The position numbers and the translations under genes were made by a program. The notes beneath the pieces were generated by a model. It worked only from the letters and a program-made list of their open reading frames with translations, did no database searches and had not been told where the DNA came from. 64,000 nt of DNA from Sediminibacterium sp. (GTDB taxonomy: Bacteria > Bacteroidota > Bacteroidia > Chitinophagales > Chitinophagaceae): assembly GCF_019264485.1 (NCBI RefSeq), contig NZ_JAHVAA010000015.1, positions 1 through 64,000 of the forward strand. The letters are read 5' to 3'. Positions 1 to 8,203 of the stretch are shown one piece after another. Positions within the stretch are counted from its first letter, which is position 1; each line of letters begins with the position of its first letter.

Positions 1-63
1 TCCAGCCTCTTGTTTCTTTAACGCAGATACTATCTGCTGTTCGGTAAATCTTCCCTTTTTCAT
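1..63 (-). mobile_element. IS3-family transposase OrfA, N-terminal fragment at window edge
   Basis: Read on the minus strand from the ATG at 63 down to base 1 there is an open frame of 21 codons beginning MKKGRFTEQQIVSAL, followed by KKQEAG. This is the characteristic N-terminus (start of the helix-turn-helix) of OrfA in IS3-family elements. The rest of the element lies left of the window, so length, OrfB and the other end cannot be judged. The 5' boundary of the element is probably between 100 and 131, because the gene to the right is missing its beginning just there. No inverted repeat can be confirmed with one end visible. Confidence 0.85.
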
Positions 64-129
64 GACTATTAAAATTTAAAGTTAACAAACACTTTTGTCG
101 TTAACTCTAATCTTACTGGCCGAACTTAG

Positions 130-471
130 GGGAAGCTTACAATTCAGCTAAAAGCAACAGACCATATAAAATTAAAGATTACTCAAAAAACTATAACCTT
201 TCCTGTAGATAAAAGAGATTTAAATCTCTGGCTCAAGCAATTTGACCCAGTAATGTTAGTTGTATATGACTCGAAAAAAAACAAGAGTTATTGGCTTTAC
301 ATTCAGGCCTATTTTGCTTCAATTAAAAATTTCAAGCTTAAATCGATAGGGAAAAGTAAGAGTGTAAGTATTCCAATAAAAAATGTTATTACAAGAACAG
401 CAATGCAAAAATTTGCAAGCTATAAACAAGCTCTTTACGCTCAGTTAAAAAACATAAAGTACAAGAGTTAA
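130..471 (+). pseudogene. DUF4365-like protein, 5'-truncated remnant
   Basis: An open frame runs from the stop at 127-129 to the stop at 469-471 without a sensible start at its beginning (the first ATG is at 253). Read from 130 it begins GKLTIQLKATDHIK and continues through LNLWLKQFDPVMLVVYD and YWLYIQAYF, the pattern of DUF4365 proteins from the QxKxT-like motif onward. The usual N-terminal part before that motif is absent. DUF4365 proteins are thought to have a nuclease-like fold, often in defence or mobile contexts; that function is inference. The neighbouring IS3 end suggests insertion removed the start. The stop is two bases before the next ORF. Confidence 0.6.
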
Positions 472-473
472 TT

Positions 474-722
474 TTGAATATTAAAATCACATATCAATCA
501 CTAATAAATAAGCTAACCCTAATTAGTTTTATTCTATATAGACAATCAGGATCACATTCGATTCTGAGAAATCCCAAGTATAATGCTTTAATTGTATTGC
601 CATATTTCAGAAAAAAAGAGCTAGTCCCAATTTCTATTTTAATGTCTATAAGAAAAATTCTTATTGGAAAGGGGATATTAACATTAGAGGAATTTAATAA
701 ACTTATGCTATCTGAAGAATAA
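474..722 (+). CDS. HicA-like small protein (possible mRNA interferase toxin)
   Basis: An 82-codon ORF with a TTG start two bases after the preceding stop. The sequence follows the HicA/YcfA pattern: a basic N-terminal helix (SLINKL), then RQSGSHSILRNP, whose GSH carries the histidine that is catalytic in HicA toxins, then a strand (NALIVLP) and KKELVPISILMSIRK. HicA toxins have a dsRNA-binding-like fold and cleave mRNA. No HicB-like antitoxin sits directly before or after it, so it may be an orphan or decayed. No in-frame ATG lies before the conserved part, which supports TTG if it is expressed. Local base composition is AT-rich. Confidence 0.5.
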   Translation: MNIKITYQSLINKLTLISFILYRQSGSHSILRNPKYNALIVLPYFRKKELVPISILMSIRKILIGKGILTLEEFNKLMLSEE

Positions 723-888
723 TGTCAACCAAAAATAAATGTATCCAGTAGTAACTTAAACTAATCATTATTGGATTTTAACACCTTTCATTGCCTTACA
801 AACCGGTCAAAGTTTTAACAATAAATTTGGCTACAATGGCTACTTTGTGTTACATTTCGTTTAATCTAATTCTTAATATTTTTTATTA

Positions 889-1800
889 ATGGAGGCCAAC
901 ATTTTAAAAGGAGTATACGTTCGTGTAGGCGGTGAGGCTGGAAAGACAAATGGCTTGTCTCTTCGAATCGTTGAAAATATGTTCGAACATTTACAAGAAT
1001 TAATTAGACTACTTGCCAAATATGAACTTGAGACTAATAAATCTCCTGATCTCAAAGATTTTGATATAGAATTATACGATTTTAAACCTGGCAGTGCCGT
1101 GCCAGCATTTCGGATAAGACAAAGCCTTCAAATTAGCCTCCCAAACTTTGATAGACAAAAAGAAGTTGTTGCAGAAAAATTTGATTCATTAATGGCACTT
1201 GCTAATTCTGGCAAGTACGAAGACTTTTTTGAAAATGATCAACTACCAGAGGTTAAACATGAGATAGCAGAAGAGTTATACGGCTTTTTGATATCACCTG
1301 GAAACTCCCCGTTATCGATTGTAAAACCAAAGGAAAATAGTTTTGAAGAGATTTACAAAATTCCAAAATTCACCAAAGACCAATCTGAACGATTACTCAA
1401 ACCTAAAGTTCGTCGTTTAAAAACAGAAGAGCCAGAAAAACTACTAGCATTAGTTCAAAGAATCGGGAAAAGACGAACAATTGTTGATGTGTATGAGAAT
1501 AAAGACACTATTCTTTCAATTGCCCCTAAAAAAATTATAACAGACGAGAAAATATACCATCTTCATACTCCCTTATTATGCACTGTACATAAAGAAGATG
1601 GCAATTTTGTTATCGAAAACGAAATGTTGGATTTATATGCAGCAGGTCCAAATATAGATTTAGCTGAACATGATTTGTACAAAGAATTTGATGCGTCCTA
1701 CAGCCTTCTAAATAGCTTAAACGACAGCGAACTTTCGGAGAGGTTACTTAGGGCAAAAATAATGATGAATTCATACATCAAAGAAATAACTAAAGAATAA
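889..1800 (+). CDS. Unknown 303-aa protein, first gene of a coupled pair
   Basis: I do not recognise a named family. No signal peptide or membrane segment is visible. The N-terminus (about residues 20-45) is a predicted helix, IVENMFEHLQELIRLLAKYE; the middle (about 150-200) is basic with KPKVRRLK; the C-terminal quarter has YAAGPNIDLAEHDLYKEF followed by LNDSELSERLLRAK, a layout reminiscent of the C-terminal arms of some antitoxins. Its stop overlaps the start of the next gene by one base (TAATG), so the two are translationally coupled. The partner is HicA-like, so an antitoxin or partner role is inferred from context only. Base composition is AT-rich relative to the right half of the window. 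Confidence 0.75.
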   Translation: MEANILKGVYVRVGGEAGKTNGLSLRIVENMFEHLQELIRLLAKYELETNKSPDLKDFDIELYDFKPGSAVPAFRIRQSLQISLPNFDRQKEVVAEKFDSLMALANSGKYEDFFENDQLPEVKHEIAEELYGFLISPGNSPLSIVKPKENSFEEIYKIPKFTKDQSERLLKPKVRRLKTEEPEKLLALVQRIGKRRTIVDVYENKDTILSIAPKKIITDEKIYHLHTPLLCTVHKEDGNFVIENEMLDLYAAGPNIDLAEHDLYKEFDASYSLLNSLNDSELSERLLRAKIMMNSYIKEITKE

Positions 1801-2078
1801 TGGCCATAATTGATTCCAAAAAAGCTAGACAATCTCTACTTAAGAAGGGATTTAGATTAAGTGATGGGGATCACCATTTCTATTTATATTATTACAATGG
1901 GAAAGTAGTTGCAAAAACCAAAATAAGTCATAATGATCAAGAAATTAATGACTGGTTAATTAGCAAAATGCATAAACAATGTCAAATTAGCAAGTCCGAT
2001 TTTTTTGATTTAATCAACTGTCCACTTGATGAAGAAGGATATATCGAAATACTAAAAAACAAAGGATTATTGGAATAA
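1800..2078 (+). CDS. HicA-like 92-aa protein, second gene of a coupled pair
   Basis: Starts in the TAATG overlap with the previous stop. The sequence has KKGFRLSDGDHHFYLYYYNGK, then KTKISHNDQEINDWLISKM, and a C-terminal half with ISKSDFFDLINCPLDEEGY. The arrangement of helix, GF, DHHFY, strand and ISH resembles distant HicA-like (dsRBD-fold) small proteins, where a histidine in the first strand is functional; here D-H-H sits at the equivalent place. Canonical HicAB modules have the toxin first; here the small protein is second. Assignment as a toxin is inference. Confidence 0.65.
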   Translation: MAIIDSKKARQSLLKKGFRLSDGDHHFYLYYYNGKVVAKTKISHNDQEINDWLISKMHKQCQISKSDFFDLINCPLDEEGYIEILKNKGLLE

Positions 2079-2087
2079 TAATCCTTT

Positions 2088-2294
2088 CCTTCTACGCAGG
2101 GTGTTCCCCGCGACGTCTCCCTCTATCACCGCAGGTGAAAGAATGGGGACGTTGCGGCAGAGGTTACACAGAGGCAGGCCAATAATTACACAACACTCAC
2201 GCATAACACTCACCAACATACATAGGTAACCACCCGTAAACACAACCAGACTGCACTAAAAAGAAAAAGACCCTTCCACGCAAATCCGATCTGA
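2088..2294 (+). repeat. Interspersed hairpin repeat, long copy (core plus tail module)
   Basis: The core (2088-2182) has the order TACGCAGGGTGTTCCCC, then an imperfect hairpin around CTATCACC-GCA-GGTGAAAG, then GGGGACGTTGCGGCAG and GTTACACAGAGGC. The tail (2183-2294) carries the module with ACACAACACTC, GCATAACAC, CATAGGTAACCACCC, GACTGCACTAAAAAG and GACCCTTCC. The same order recurs many times between 2 and 8 kb. Confidence 0.85.
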
Positions 2295-2370
2295 GAATTA
2301 ACTTTTGGAAAGTTCCGAAACTTTCCAAAAGTTGCACCGAGGTGGGTTAATGCTTTCACAACCATCTTGC

Positions 2371-2433
2371 CTAACAAATACCAACATACACAGGTAACCA
2401 CCCATAAATACAACCACACTGCATTAAAAAGAA
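2371..2433 (+). repeat. Interspersed repeat, tail module only
   Basis: Contains CCAACATACACAGGTAACC and CTGCATTAAAAAG, the same tail module as in the copy at 2183-2294, without a core before it. It directly precedes the truncated lipoprotein gene at 2439 and may supply its upstream sequence. Confidence 0.75.
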
Positions 2434-2438
2434 ATACA

Positions 2439-2636
2439 ATGACCTTGAAAAATAATTTTTTTCCGACATTTTTGGTAACAAGCCTATTGCTTTTATTACT
2501 TTCCTGCTCACAAGACAATTCAAATGAAAAAGCATCGTCAACAATTAATATAGTAACAGATAATAAGGTAATGACAATTGACACTTTCCTTTTCCGCAGG
2601 GTGTTCCCCGACGTCTCACTCTATCACCGCAGATGA
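2439..2636 (+). pseudogene. Lipoprotein gene fragment interrupted by a repeat
   Basis: The frame from the ATG at 2439 begins MTLKNNFFPTFLVTSLLL and reaches a lipobox (LLSC, Cys about residue 23) followed by SQDNSNEKASST, a normal Bacteroidota lipoprotein start. At about 2586 the reading frame runs into the hairpin repeat (TTTTCCGCAGGGTGTTCCCC in DNA), giving an artificial C-terminus and a stop at 2634-2636. Only about 50 native residues remain. The gene is bracketed by repeat modules on both sides, so insertion or recombination between repeats probably removed the body. Product function is unknown. Confidence 0.65.
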
Positions 2637-2746
2637 AAAAATGGGGAGATTGCGGCGAAAGATAGTTAATATTTACTTAGCATGCACGTATAACACCGAA
2701 TAACATACACTAAAATATAACTATACTGAACAACAAAAGACCCTTC
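2586..2746 (+). repeat. Interspersed hairpin repeat, degenerate copy
   Basis: CCGCAGGGTGTTCCCCGACG, CTCTATCACCGCAGATGAAA and GATTGCGGCG follow the core order with several mismatches. The tail is degenerate (GTATAACACCGAATAACATAC, GACCCTTCGG). It forms the aberrant 3' end of the lipoprotein fragment. Confidence 0.75.
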
Positions 2747-2797
2747 GGAGAAATAATGTAGTAAAATGCTATTGACTAGATAATTAAAAGTATAAAT

Positions 2798-3607
2798 ATG
2801 AATTCAAATAATCGATTAGACACATCTCTGATTTTTGGTGTATTTACTAGTTCAATAATTTTATGGTTTTTCTTATACTCTACCATTGTTGATTTAACAA
2901 CTGAAGATCCAGCCAGTTTAGCTTTATTATACCTTGGCTTAGCACATTATTTGTCATTTGCCTGTATAATACTATCATTCATTGTTATGCTAAACAATGG
3001 TCTACAAATTGGACTAGAAGACCACGAATACAACAGACTAAAGAAATTTCAAAAAATAGCTTATAAAAGTAAAGGAATATTATTCTCTGTCTGGGGTATA
3101 ATGTTCATATTGAGTGTCACTTCTTTAGTATCACATAGTTTTTTTGCATCTTTCAAAACTAAGTTTTTAATGGAAAGTGGCGGCCTCATTTTGGGCATCA
3201 TAATTTGTATTTCTTTTTTCATATTGCTAAGAATCAATATCCTTAGGTTAATAATGAAAATCAATCCGTGGGTACTAATAACAACCCCATTTCTTCTAAC
3301 AATTTATTTCATTACATTGTCGGTTTTCGCAGCCGATATAAAATATAAAGTCGAGAAAGAATTTTATACAATAAATGAAATTGCCCATTTTGAAGTAAAA
3401 CGCAAAGGGTACATACTATTACCACAAATCAAATATGTTTTATATAATTTCCATGACACTCTAAAAGAATATTCAGATGGGACATATTTTATTGAATTAA
3501 ACAAGGACACCAGCTTAAAGCAATCCTTAGTAGAAATTACATATTCCCCTCAAATGCTTGAAAATGATTTTAGAAAATATATTTATATAAATAAAAGCCC
3601 TAAATGA
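2798..3607 (+). CDS. Orphan membrane protein of unknown function
   Basis: A 269-aa protein with four apparent membrane segments at about residues 13-32, 45-65, 93-115 and 128-150, a fifth at about 157-178 (VLITTPFLLTIYFITLSVF), and a charged C-terminal domain of about 85 residues (YTINEIAHFEVKRKGYILL onward) that should lie on one side of the membrane. No family recognised. It stands alone between repeats, with no operon partner, and is AT-rich; together with the surrounding elements this suggests an acquired gene. ATG at 2798 is chosen because the upstream sequence is repeat-derived. Confidence 0.7.
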   Translation: MNSNNRLDTSLIFGVFTSSIILWFFLYSTIVDLTTEDPASLALLYLGLAHYLSFACIILSFIVMLNNGLQIGLEDHEYNRLKKFQKIAYKSKGILFSVWGIMFILSVTSLVSHSFFASFKTKFLMESGGLILGIIICISFFILLRINILRLIMKINPWVLITTPFLLTIYFITLSVFAADIKYKVEKEFYTINEIAHFEVKRKGYILLPQIKYVLYNFHDTLKEYSDGTYFIELNKDTSLKQSLVEITYSPQMLENDFRKYIYINKSPK

Positions 3608-3610
3608 TTT

Positions 3611-3705
3611 TTTGCACCACAGGGTTCCTACATTATCTCCCTCTATCACCACAGGTGAAAGAATGGGGTCGTTGCGGCAGAGGCTAAACAGAGTGAGGCT
3701 AATAA
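3611..3705 (+). repeat. Interspersed hairpin repeat
   Basis: Core copy with CCACAGGGTTCC, CTCCCTCTATCACCACAGG, TGAAAGAATGGGG and GTTGCGGCAGAGGC. It follows the stop of the membrane protein gene directly, where it may serve as a terminator. Confidence 0.8.
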
Positions 3706-3802
3706 TTCCTTTTCCGCAGGGTGTTCCCCACATTCTATCTTAAAGACCCTTCCTCGCAAATCCGATCTGCGATCGGAATGCTCCTCTCCATAGGAGTCCT
3801 TC
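3706..3802 (+). repeat. Interspersed repeat, core lacking the hairpin, fused to GACCCTTCC module
   Basis: TTTTCCGCAGGGTGTTCCCC is followed not by the hairpin but by ACATTCTATCTTAAAGACCC and CCGATCTGCGATCGG (a small palindrome). The same hairpin-less fusion recurs at 4394-4505, so it is a distinct variant and not a random deletion. Confidence 0.75.
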
Positions 3803-3898
3803 CTTTTCCGCAGGGTGTTTCCCGCATCGTCTCCCTCTGTCGCCGAAGGTGAGAGATTGGGGACGTTGCGGCAGAGGTTACACAGAGGCAGGTTAATC
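3803..3898 (+). repeat. Interspersed hairpin repeat
   Basis: Full core: CCGCAGGGTGTTTCCCGCA, a hairpin on CTGTCGCC-GAA-GGTGAGAG, GGGGACGTTGCGGCAG and GTTACACAGAGGC. CCGCA before and TGCGG after the inner stem also pair, giving a long imperfect hairpin. Confidence 0.85.
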
Positions 3899-4117
3899 AT
3901 TACTTCCTTCTACGCAGGGTGTTCCCCGCGACGTCTCCCTCTGTCACCGAAGGTGAGAGATTGGGGACGTTGCGGCAGAGGTTACACAGAGGCAGGCCAA
4001 TAATTACACAACACTCTCGCATAACACTTCACCAACATACACAGGTAACCACCCGTATACATAACCAGACTGCACTAAAAAGAAAAGGCCCCTTCCCCGC
4101 AAATCCAATCTGCGGTT
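3899..4117 (+). repeat. Interspersed hairpin repeat, long copy
   Basis: Best-preserved tandem neighbour of the previous copy. The hairpin spans about 3926-3975: CCGCGACGTCTCC pairs with GGGGACGTTGCGG around TCACC-GAA-GGTGA. The tail module (ACTCTCGCATAACAC, CACAGGTAACCACCC, GACTGCACTAAAAAG) follows to about 4117. Confidence 0.85.
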
Positions 4118-4129
4118 GAAATACCCTCG

Positions 4130-4390
4130 CTTCCTACCCCGGAGGGGTACTACATGGTAATACAAGCCCCCACTCAAGACATTCCATTACCCCGTAGGGG
4201 TAACACATGCCCGGATAACAGACACTATCATTTACAAAAGATGTTTCCCTAAATATGAATTAATAGCTTAAACACAGAATGCATGTGAAACGAATAGCTG
4301 TACTTATGCAGTGCTACCCCTCCGGGGTAATGAAATATATTTTATCATGGGGCTACCTTATGTAACCCCTTCGGGGTATGAAGTCATTGG
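4130..4390. repeat. TACCCC/GGGGTA palindrome cluster (miniature element)
   Basis: Four short palindromes: 4135-4149 (TACCCC-GGA-GGGGTA), 4187-4203 (TTACCCC-GTA-GGGGTAA), 4315-4329 (TACCCC-TCC-GGGGTA) and 4363-4378 (TAACCCC-TTC-GGGGTA). The outer halves are roughly inverted relative to each other (GGTAATACAAGCCCC on the left, GGGGCTACCTTATGTAACC on the right), which suggests one element of about 250 bp with paired ends. No ORF is credible inside it. Confidence 0.7.
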
Positions 4391-4393
4391 TTT

Positions 4394-4505
4394 TCCTTCT
4401 ACGCAGGGTGTTTCCCACATTCTATCTTAAAGACCCTTCCTCGCAAATCCGATCTGCGATCGGAATGCTCCTCTCCATAGAAGTCCTTCGGGCAGGGTGA
4501 CAAAG
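4394..4505 (+). repeat. Interspersed repeat, hairpin-less variant
   Basis: CTACGCAGGGTGTTTCCC joins ACATTCTATCTTAAAGACCC, CCGATCTGCGATCGG and CAGGGTGAC, as at 3706-3802. The right part matches the left arm of the nested palindrome at 5976-6150. Confidence 0.75.
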
Positions 4506-4752
4506 CGCGAGCGTAAAAAGCTGCCATCTTCTCAATTAAAAGTACCCTCTCCCTCCAACACACGATAACGACTCATCGATTTGTTTATTTGAATATGGAT
4601 GATTCAGCACCCTCTATTATTTTTTTTGAAGGTATAGGTAAAATGAATAGTTTTAAAAGTAATCCTACATAGTATTATTGAATACTGTGAAAACCAATTG
4701 ATAAAGAAAATATCGAAACCAGGAACGAGCAACCAAAAATTATTTAACAGCA

Positions 4753-5787
4753 ATGAAAGAAACCAACAATTCGGCACAGGCTGCAAACAGTTCTGTAAAT
4801 GCAACCACCCAAACCAATTACAGCCAGCAGCATAGTGTGGGTATGGATGCAACAGGACAAGCTATTGAAGCTTCACTCATCAATGGATTCCCATACTATC
4901 GTATTTTATTACCTCATAGTAAACCTACTCCATATCAAAAATTTGTAGAGACGATAGATGGAAAAACAGATGCAAAATTTAAAGCAATCGCCGCTATACC
5001 AGCTCTTTGCTTTAATGGAACCATTGCATACGTTATTGTACTTACTGATAAAGGGCAGGTTGGCCTTCTATATCAGGAAACGACCAACCTCACCTGGAGA
5101 TGGTATGGGCTTATGCCAAATAAACCTGTTTATTTCGGCTACTTTAACTGGATAGCTGTAAATACTGGCTTCAATGGAAATGCACAAGTAGTTTTAATTA
5201 ATGAAACAGGAACACCTGCTTTACTCAGCCAGGACAATTCATCCGGCAACTGGACATGGGACTGGTTACCTCCAAACAATAGTATTACCCCTCCCAACTA
5301 TGCTTTGCATCTTAGTACCGTCCAACTAGGAAAGGGTAACAATGGTAATTTACAGGCCGTATTCACAGGGCAGGATGGGCTCGCATATGTTATACGGCAA
5401 GACAATAATAATGGTTCCTGGGCCTTTTATGAGAGACTCCCCGGAGATTCAAACACTAATTTTACTTTGGTTCAAATAGACAATAGCTACAATAATGACT
5501 TACAGTGTGTATTTCAGAGTATGAACAATCAGCTTTATTTAATCTGGCTCAATAGTAGTACAGGTGAATGGAGCTGGTATGGAAGATTACCTATTGCATC
5601 TGAAGTAGGTAACAAGCCAATCATATCTTACCTGCTTAGAAAAAGCAATCAAACAATAAACCTGTTTATTGTGTATGAATCATCTGATCCTGGATTATAT
5701 GATTTATATAGAATATTGCAGGATGCTAAAGGGGTATGGACATGGCAAGGTTTATTTACAACCACTAATAAGCCTTATCCATCGTAG
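4753..5787 (+). CDS. Beta-propeller / lectin-like repeat protein
   Basis: A 344-aa protein with a repeating unit of 50-56 residues ending in a tryptophan-rich strand: WRWYGLM (115-121), WTWDWLP (167-173), WAFYERLP (223-230), WSWYGRLP (273-280) and WTWQGLF (329-335), each preceded by strands such as NLQAVF (199-204) and DLQCVF (249-254). This is the layout of PLL-like or tachylectin-like propellers that bind sugars in pockets between blades; sugar binding is inference. There is no signal peptide; the first 40 residues are Asn/Gln/Ser-rich. It stands alone between repeat clusters, so nothing in the context reveals its partner. Likely acquired. Confidence 0.75.
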   Translation: MKETNNSAQAANSSVNATTQTNYSQQHSVGMDATGQAIEASLINGFPYYRILLPHSKPTPYQKFVETIDGKTDAKFKAIAAIPALCFNGTIAYVIVLTDKGQVGLLYQETTNLTWRWYGLMPNKPVYFGYFNWIAVNTGFNGNAQVVLINETGTPALLSQDNSSGNWTWDWLPPNNSITPPNYALHLSTVQLGKGNNGNLQAVFTGQDGLAYVIRQDNNNGSWAFYERLPGDSNTNFTLVQIDNSYNNDLQCVFQSMNNQLYLIWLNSSTGEWSWYGRLPIASEVGNKPIISYLLRKSNQTINLFIVYESSDPGLYDLYRILQDAKGVWTWQGLFTTTNKPYPS

Positions 5788-5805
5788 TTTGATCATTTTT
5801 TTTGA

Positions 5806-5974
5806 GCAATGTTTTCCGCAATGTCTCCCTCTATCACCACAGGTGAAAGAATGGAGACGTTGCGGCAGAGGTTACACAGAGGCGGGCTAATAATTATACA
5901 ACGCTCTCGCATAACACCAACCAACATAAACAGGTAACCATCCATAAACACAACCATACTGCACTAAAAAGAAA
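5806..5974 (+). repeat. Interspersed hairpin repeat with tail module
   Basis: A core with a shortened left arm (TTTTCCGCAATGTCTCCC), then CTATCACCACAGGTGAAAG, GAGACGTTGCGGCAG and the tail GCTCTCGCATAACACC, AACAGGTAACCATCC, ACTGCACTAAAAAG. It runs directly into the nested palindrome that begins at 5976. Confidence 0.8.
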
Positions 5975-5975
5975 A

Positions 5976-6150
5976 AGACCCTTCCTCGCAAATCCGATCT
6001 GCGATCGTAATGCTCGTCAGGGTGACGTTTCAGGCGGGTAAAAAGCTGGTGTGATTGGCTTTGCCAATCACACCAGCAGGCTCCCCCACCCCTTGCCCGT
6101 CACCCTGAGGCGCATTCCGACTGTAAGTCGGAAACTGCAACGAAGGGTCT
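5976..6150. repeat. Nested palindrome, MITE-like, 175 bp
   Basis: The ends AGACCCTTC (5976-5984) and GAAGGGTCT (6142-6150) are inverted. Inside them TCAGGGTGACG (6017-6027) pairs with CGTCACCCTGA (6098-6108), and a central hairpin GCTGGTGTGATTGGC (6045-6059) pairs perfectly with 6063-6077 across a TTT loop. Both arms also carry short palindromes (GATCTGCGATC; CCGACTGTAAGTCGG). No ORF lies inside. It could act as a transcription terminator or as a non-autonomous mobile element. Confidence 0.75.
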
Positions 6151-6245
6151 CTTCATTCTCGATATAACACGATCGTATCATCTTATAACAAACTCTACTT
6201 AAGGGAAGGGAAAAGAGAATCCTATTTTAGAAATAATATATCTTT

Positions 6246-6390
6246 CATTTTCCGCAGGGTTTTCCCCGCATGTCTCCCTCTGTCACCGAAGGTGAGAGAA
6301 TGGGGACGCGTTGCGGCAGAGGTTACACAGAGGCTATCTAATAATTACTTAGCAATCTCGCATAACACAAACTAATATACACAGCTAAAA
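6246..6390 (+). repeat. Interspersed hairpin repeat
   Basis: TTTTCCGCAGGGTTTTCCCC, CTGTCACC-GAA-GGTGAGAG, GGGGACGCGTTGCGGCAG and GTTACACAGAGGC, followed by a degenerate tail (AATCTCGCATAACAC, ATATACACAGC). A two-base CG insertion in the right arm distinguishes this copy. Confidence 0.85.
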
Positions 6391-6584
6391 AAAATAGATA
6401 CACTCTAGCTGTGCAGCAACGCATCGTCTCCCGCTCATATGCTGAGAGCATGAGTAATAAGTTTCCGTTCTTCTTTACATGCTATCTTAAAAAGCCCCTT
6501 CTCCACAAACCCTGTCTGCTATCTGACATAAAAAATTACTTCATTTTGGCGATTCAAATCGAATAATATTATGTAATTTAGTGA

Positions 6585-7727
<1,143 letters not shown>

Positions 7728-7741
7728 GATACAAAACGCTT

Positions 7742-7905
7742 CAGTACAACTCACCAAAATACACAGGTAACAAGCAATAGATACAACGAGGCTTTACACC
7801 AAAAGCCCCTTCGTCGCAAATCCGATCTGCGATTGGAATGCTCCTCTCCGTAGGACTCCTTTCATTCTTCGCAGTATATCCCCACCTCGTCTTCTATGCA
7901 TGTTT
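7742..7905 (+). repeat. Interspersed repeat, degenerate tail and core
   Basis: CAACTCACCAAAATACACAG, AGCCCCTTCGTCGC, CCGATCTGCGATTGG and CTTCGCAGTATATCCCC match the tail and core modules in order, with the hairpin lost. Confidence 0.65.
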
Positions 7906-7973
7906 GGAGAACCTTAATAAAAACAAATATCGGCGAATGTTAAAATTCGCTAAACCTTATGGGAAAAGGGTTT

Positions 7974-8003
7974 GATCATTTTGTTGAAGCCAACAAAATG
8001 ATC
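7974..8003. repeat. dinD-type palindrome, intergenic copy 1
   Basis: GATCATTTTGTTG (7974-7986), loop AAGC, CAACAAAATGATC (7991-8003): perfect 13-bp arms. It is identical to the segment inside the dinD gene at 12663-12692, and is followed by GGGCAC as in that gene. Confidence 0.9.
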
Positions 8004-8175
8004 GGGCACATTCCTCGCAGGGCGTTCCATACATCGGTCTTATACCATCACCGAAAGTGAAAGATTGGGGATGTTGTGGATGATTCCTTATGCGCAGGGT
8101 TTTCCTGCTCTCTCTATCACCGCAGGTGAAAGAATGGGGATTTTGCGATAAAGATTACAAAGAAGCCAACTAAGA
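8004..8175 (+). repeat. Two adjacent degenerate hairpin repeats
   Basis: First copy 8004-8080: CCTCGCAGGGCGTTCC, CCATCACCGAAAGTGAAAG, TTGGGGATGTTGTGG. Second copy 8083-8175: TGCGCAGGGTTTTCC, CTCTATCACCGCAGGTGAAA, GATTTTGCGATAAAG. Both keep the hairpin centre but have diverged arms. Confidence 0.75.
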
Positions 8176-8203
8176 TTTATTAAAAATTGAATATCTTTAT
8201 AGT

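Larger units (their letters stand above)
3608..4752. other. Repeat-filled gap without convincing genes
   Basis: About 1.1 kb between the membrane protein and the propeller protein. It holds five partial or full hairpin repeats, a TACCCC palindrome element at 4130-4390 and AT-rich leader sequence at 4600-4752. ORFs here (for example 3815-4003) lie inside the repeats and translate to repeat-derived sequence. Confidence 0.8.
7728..8203. other. Repeat-filled gap without genes
   Basis: Contains a degenerate repeat at 7742-7905, the dinD-type palindrome at 7974-8003, and two core copies at 8004-8175. No ORF with coding character. Confidence 0.8.

Noticed and set aside
3815..4119. Two overlapping ORFs with Pro/Arg-rich translations (FPASSPSVAEGERLGTL type)
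   Set aside because: They lie entirely inside the hairpin repeats; the same translations appear in each copy, so they reflect the repeat and not a protein.
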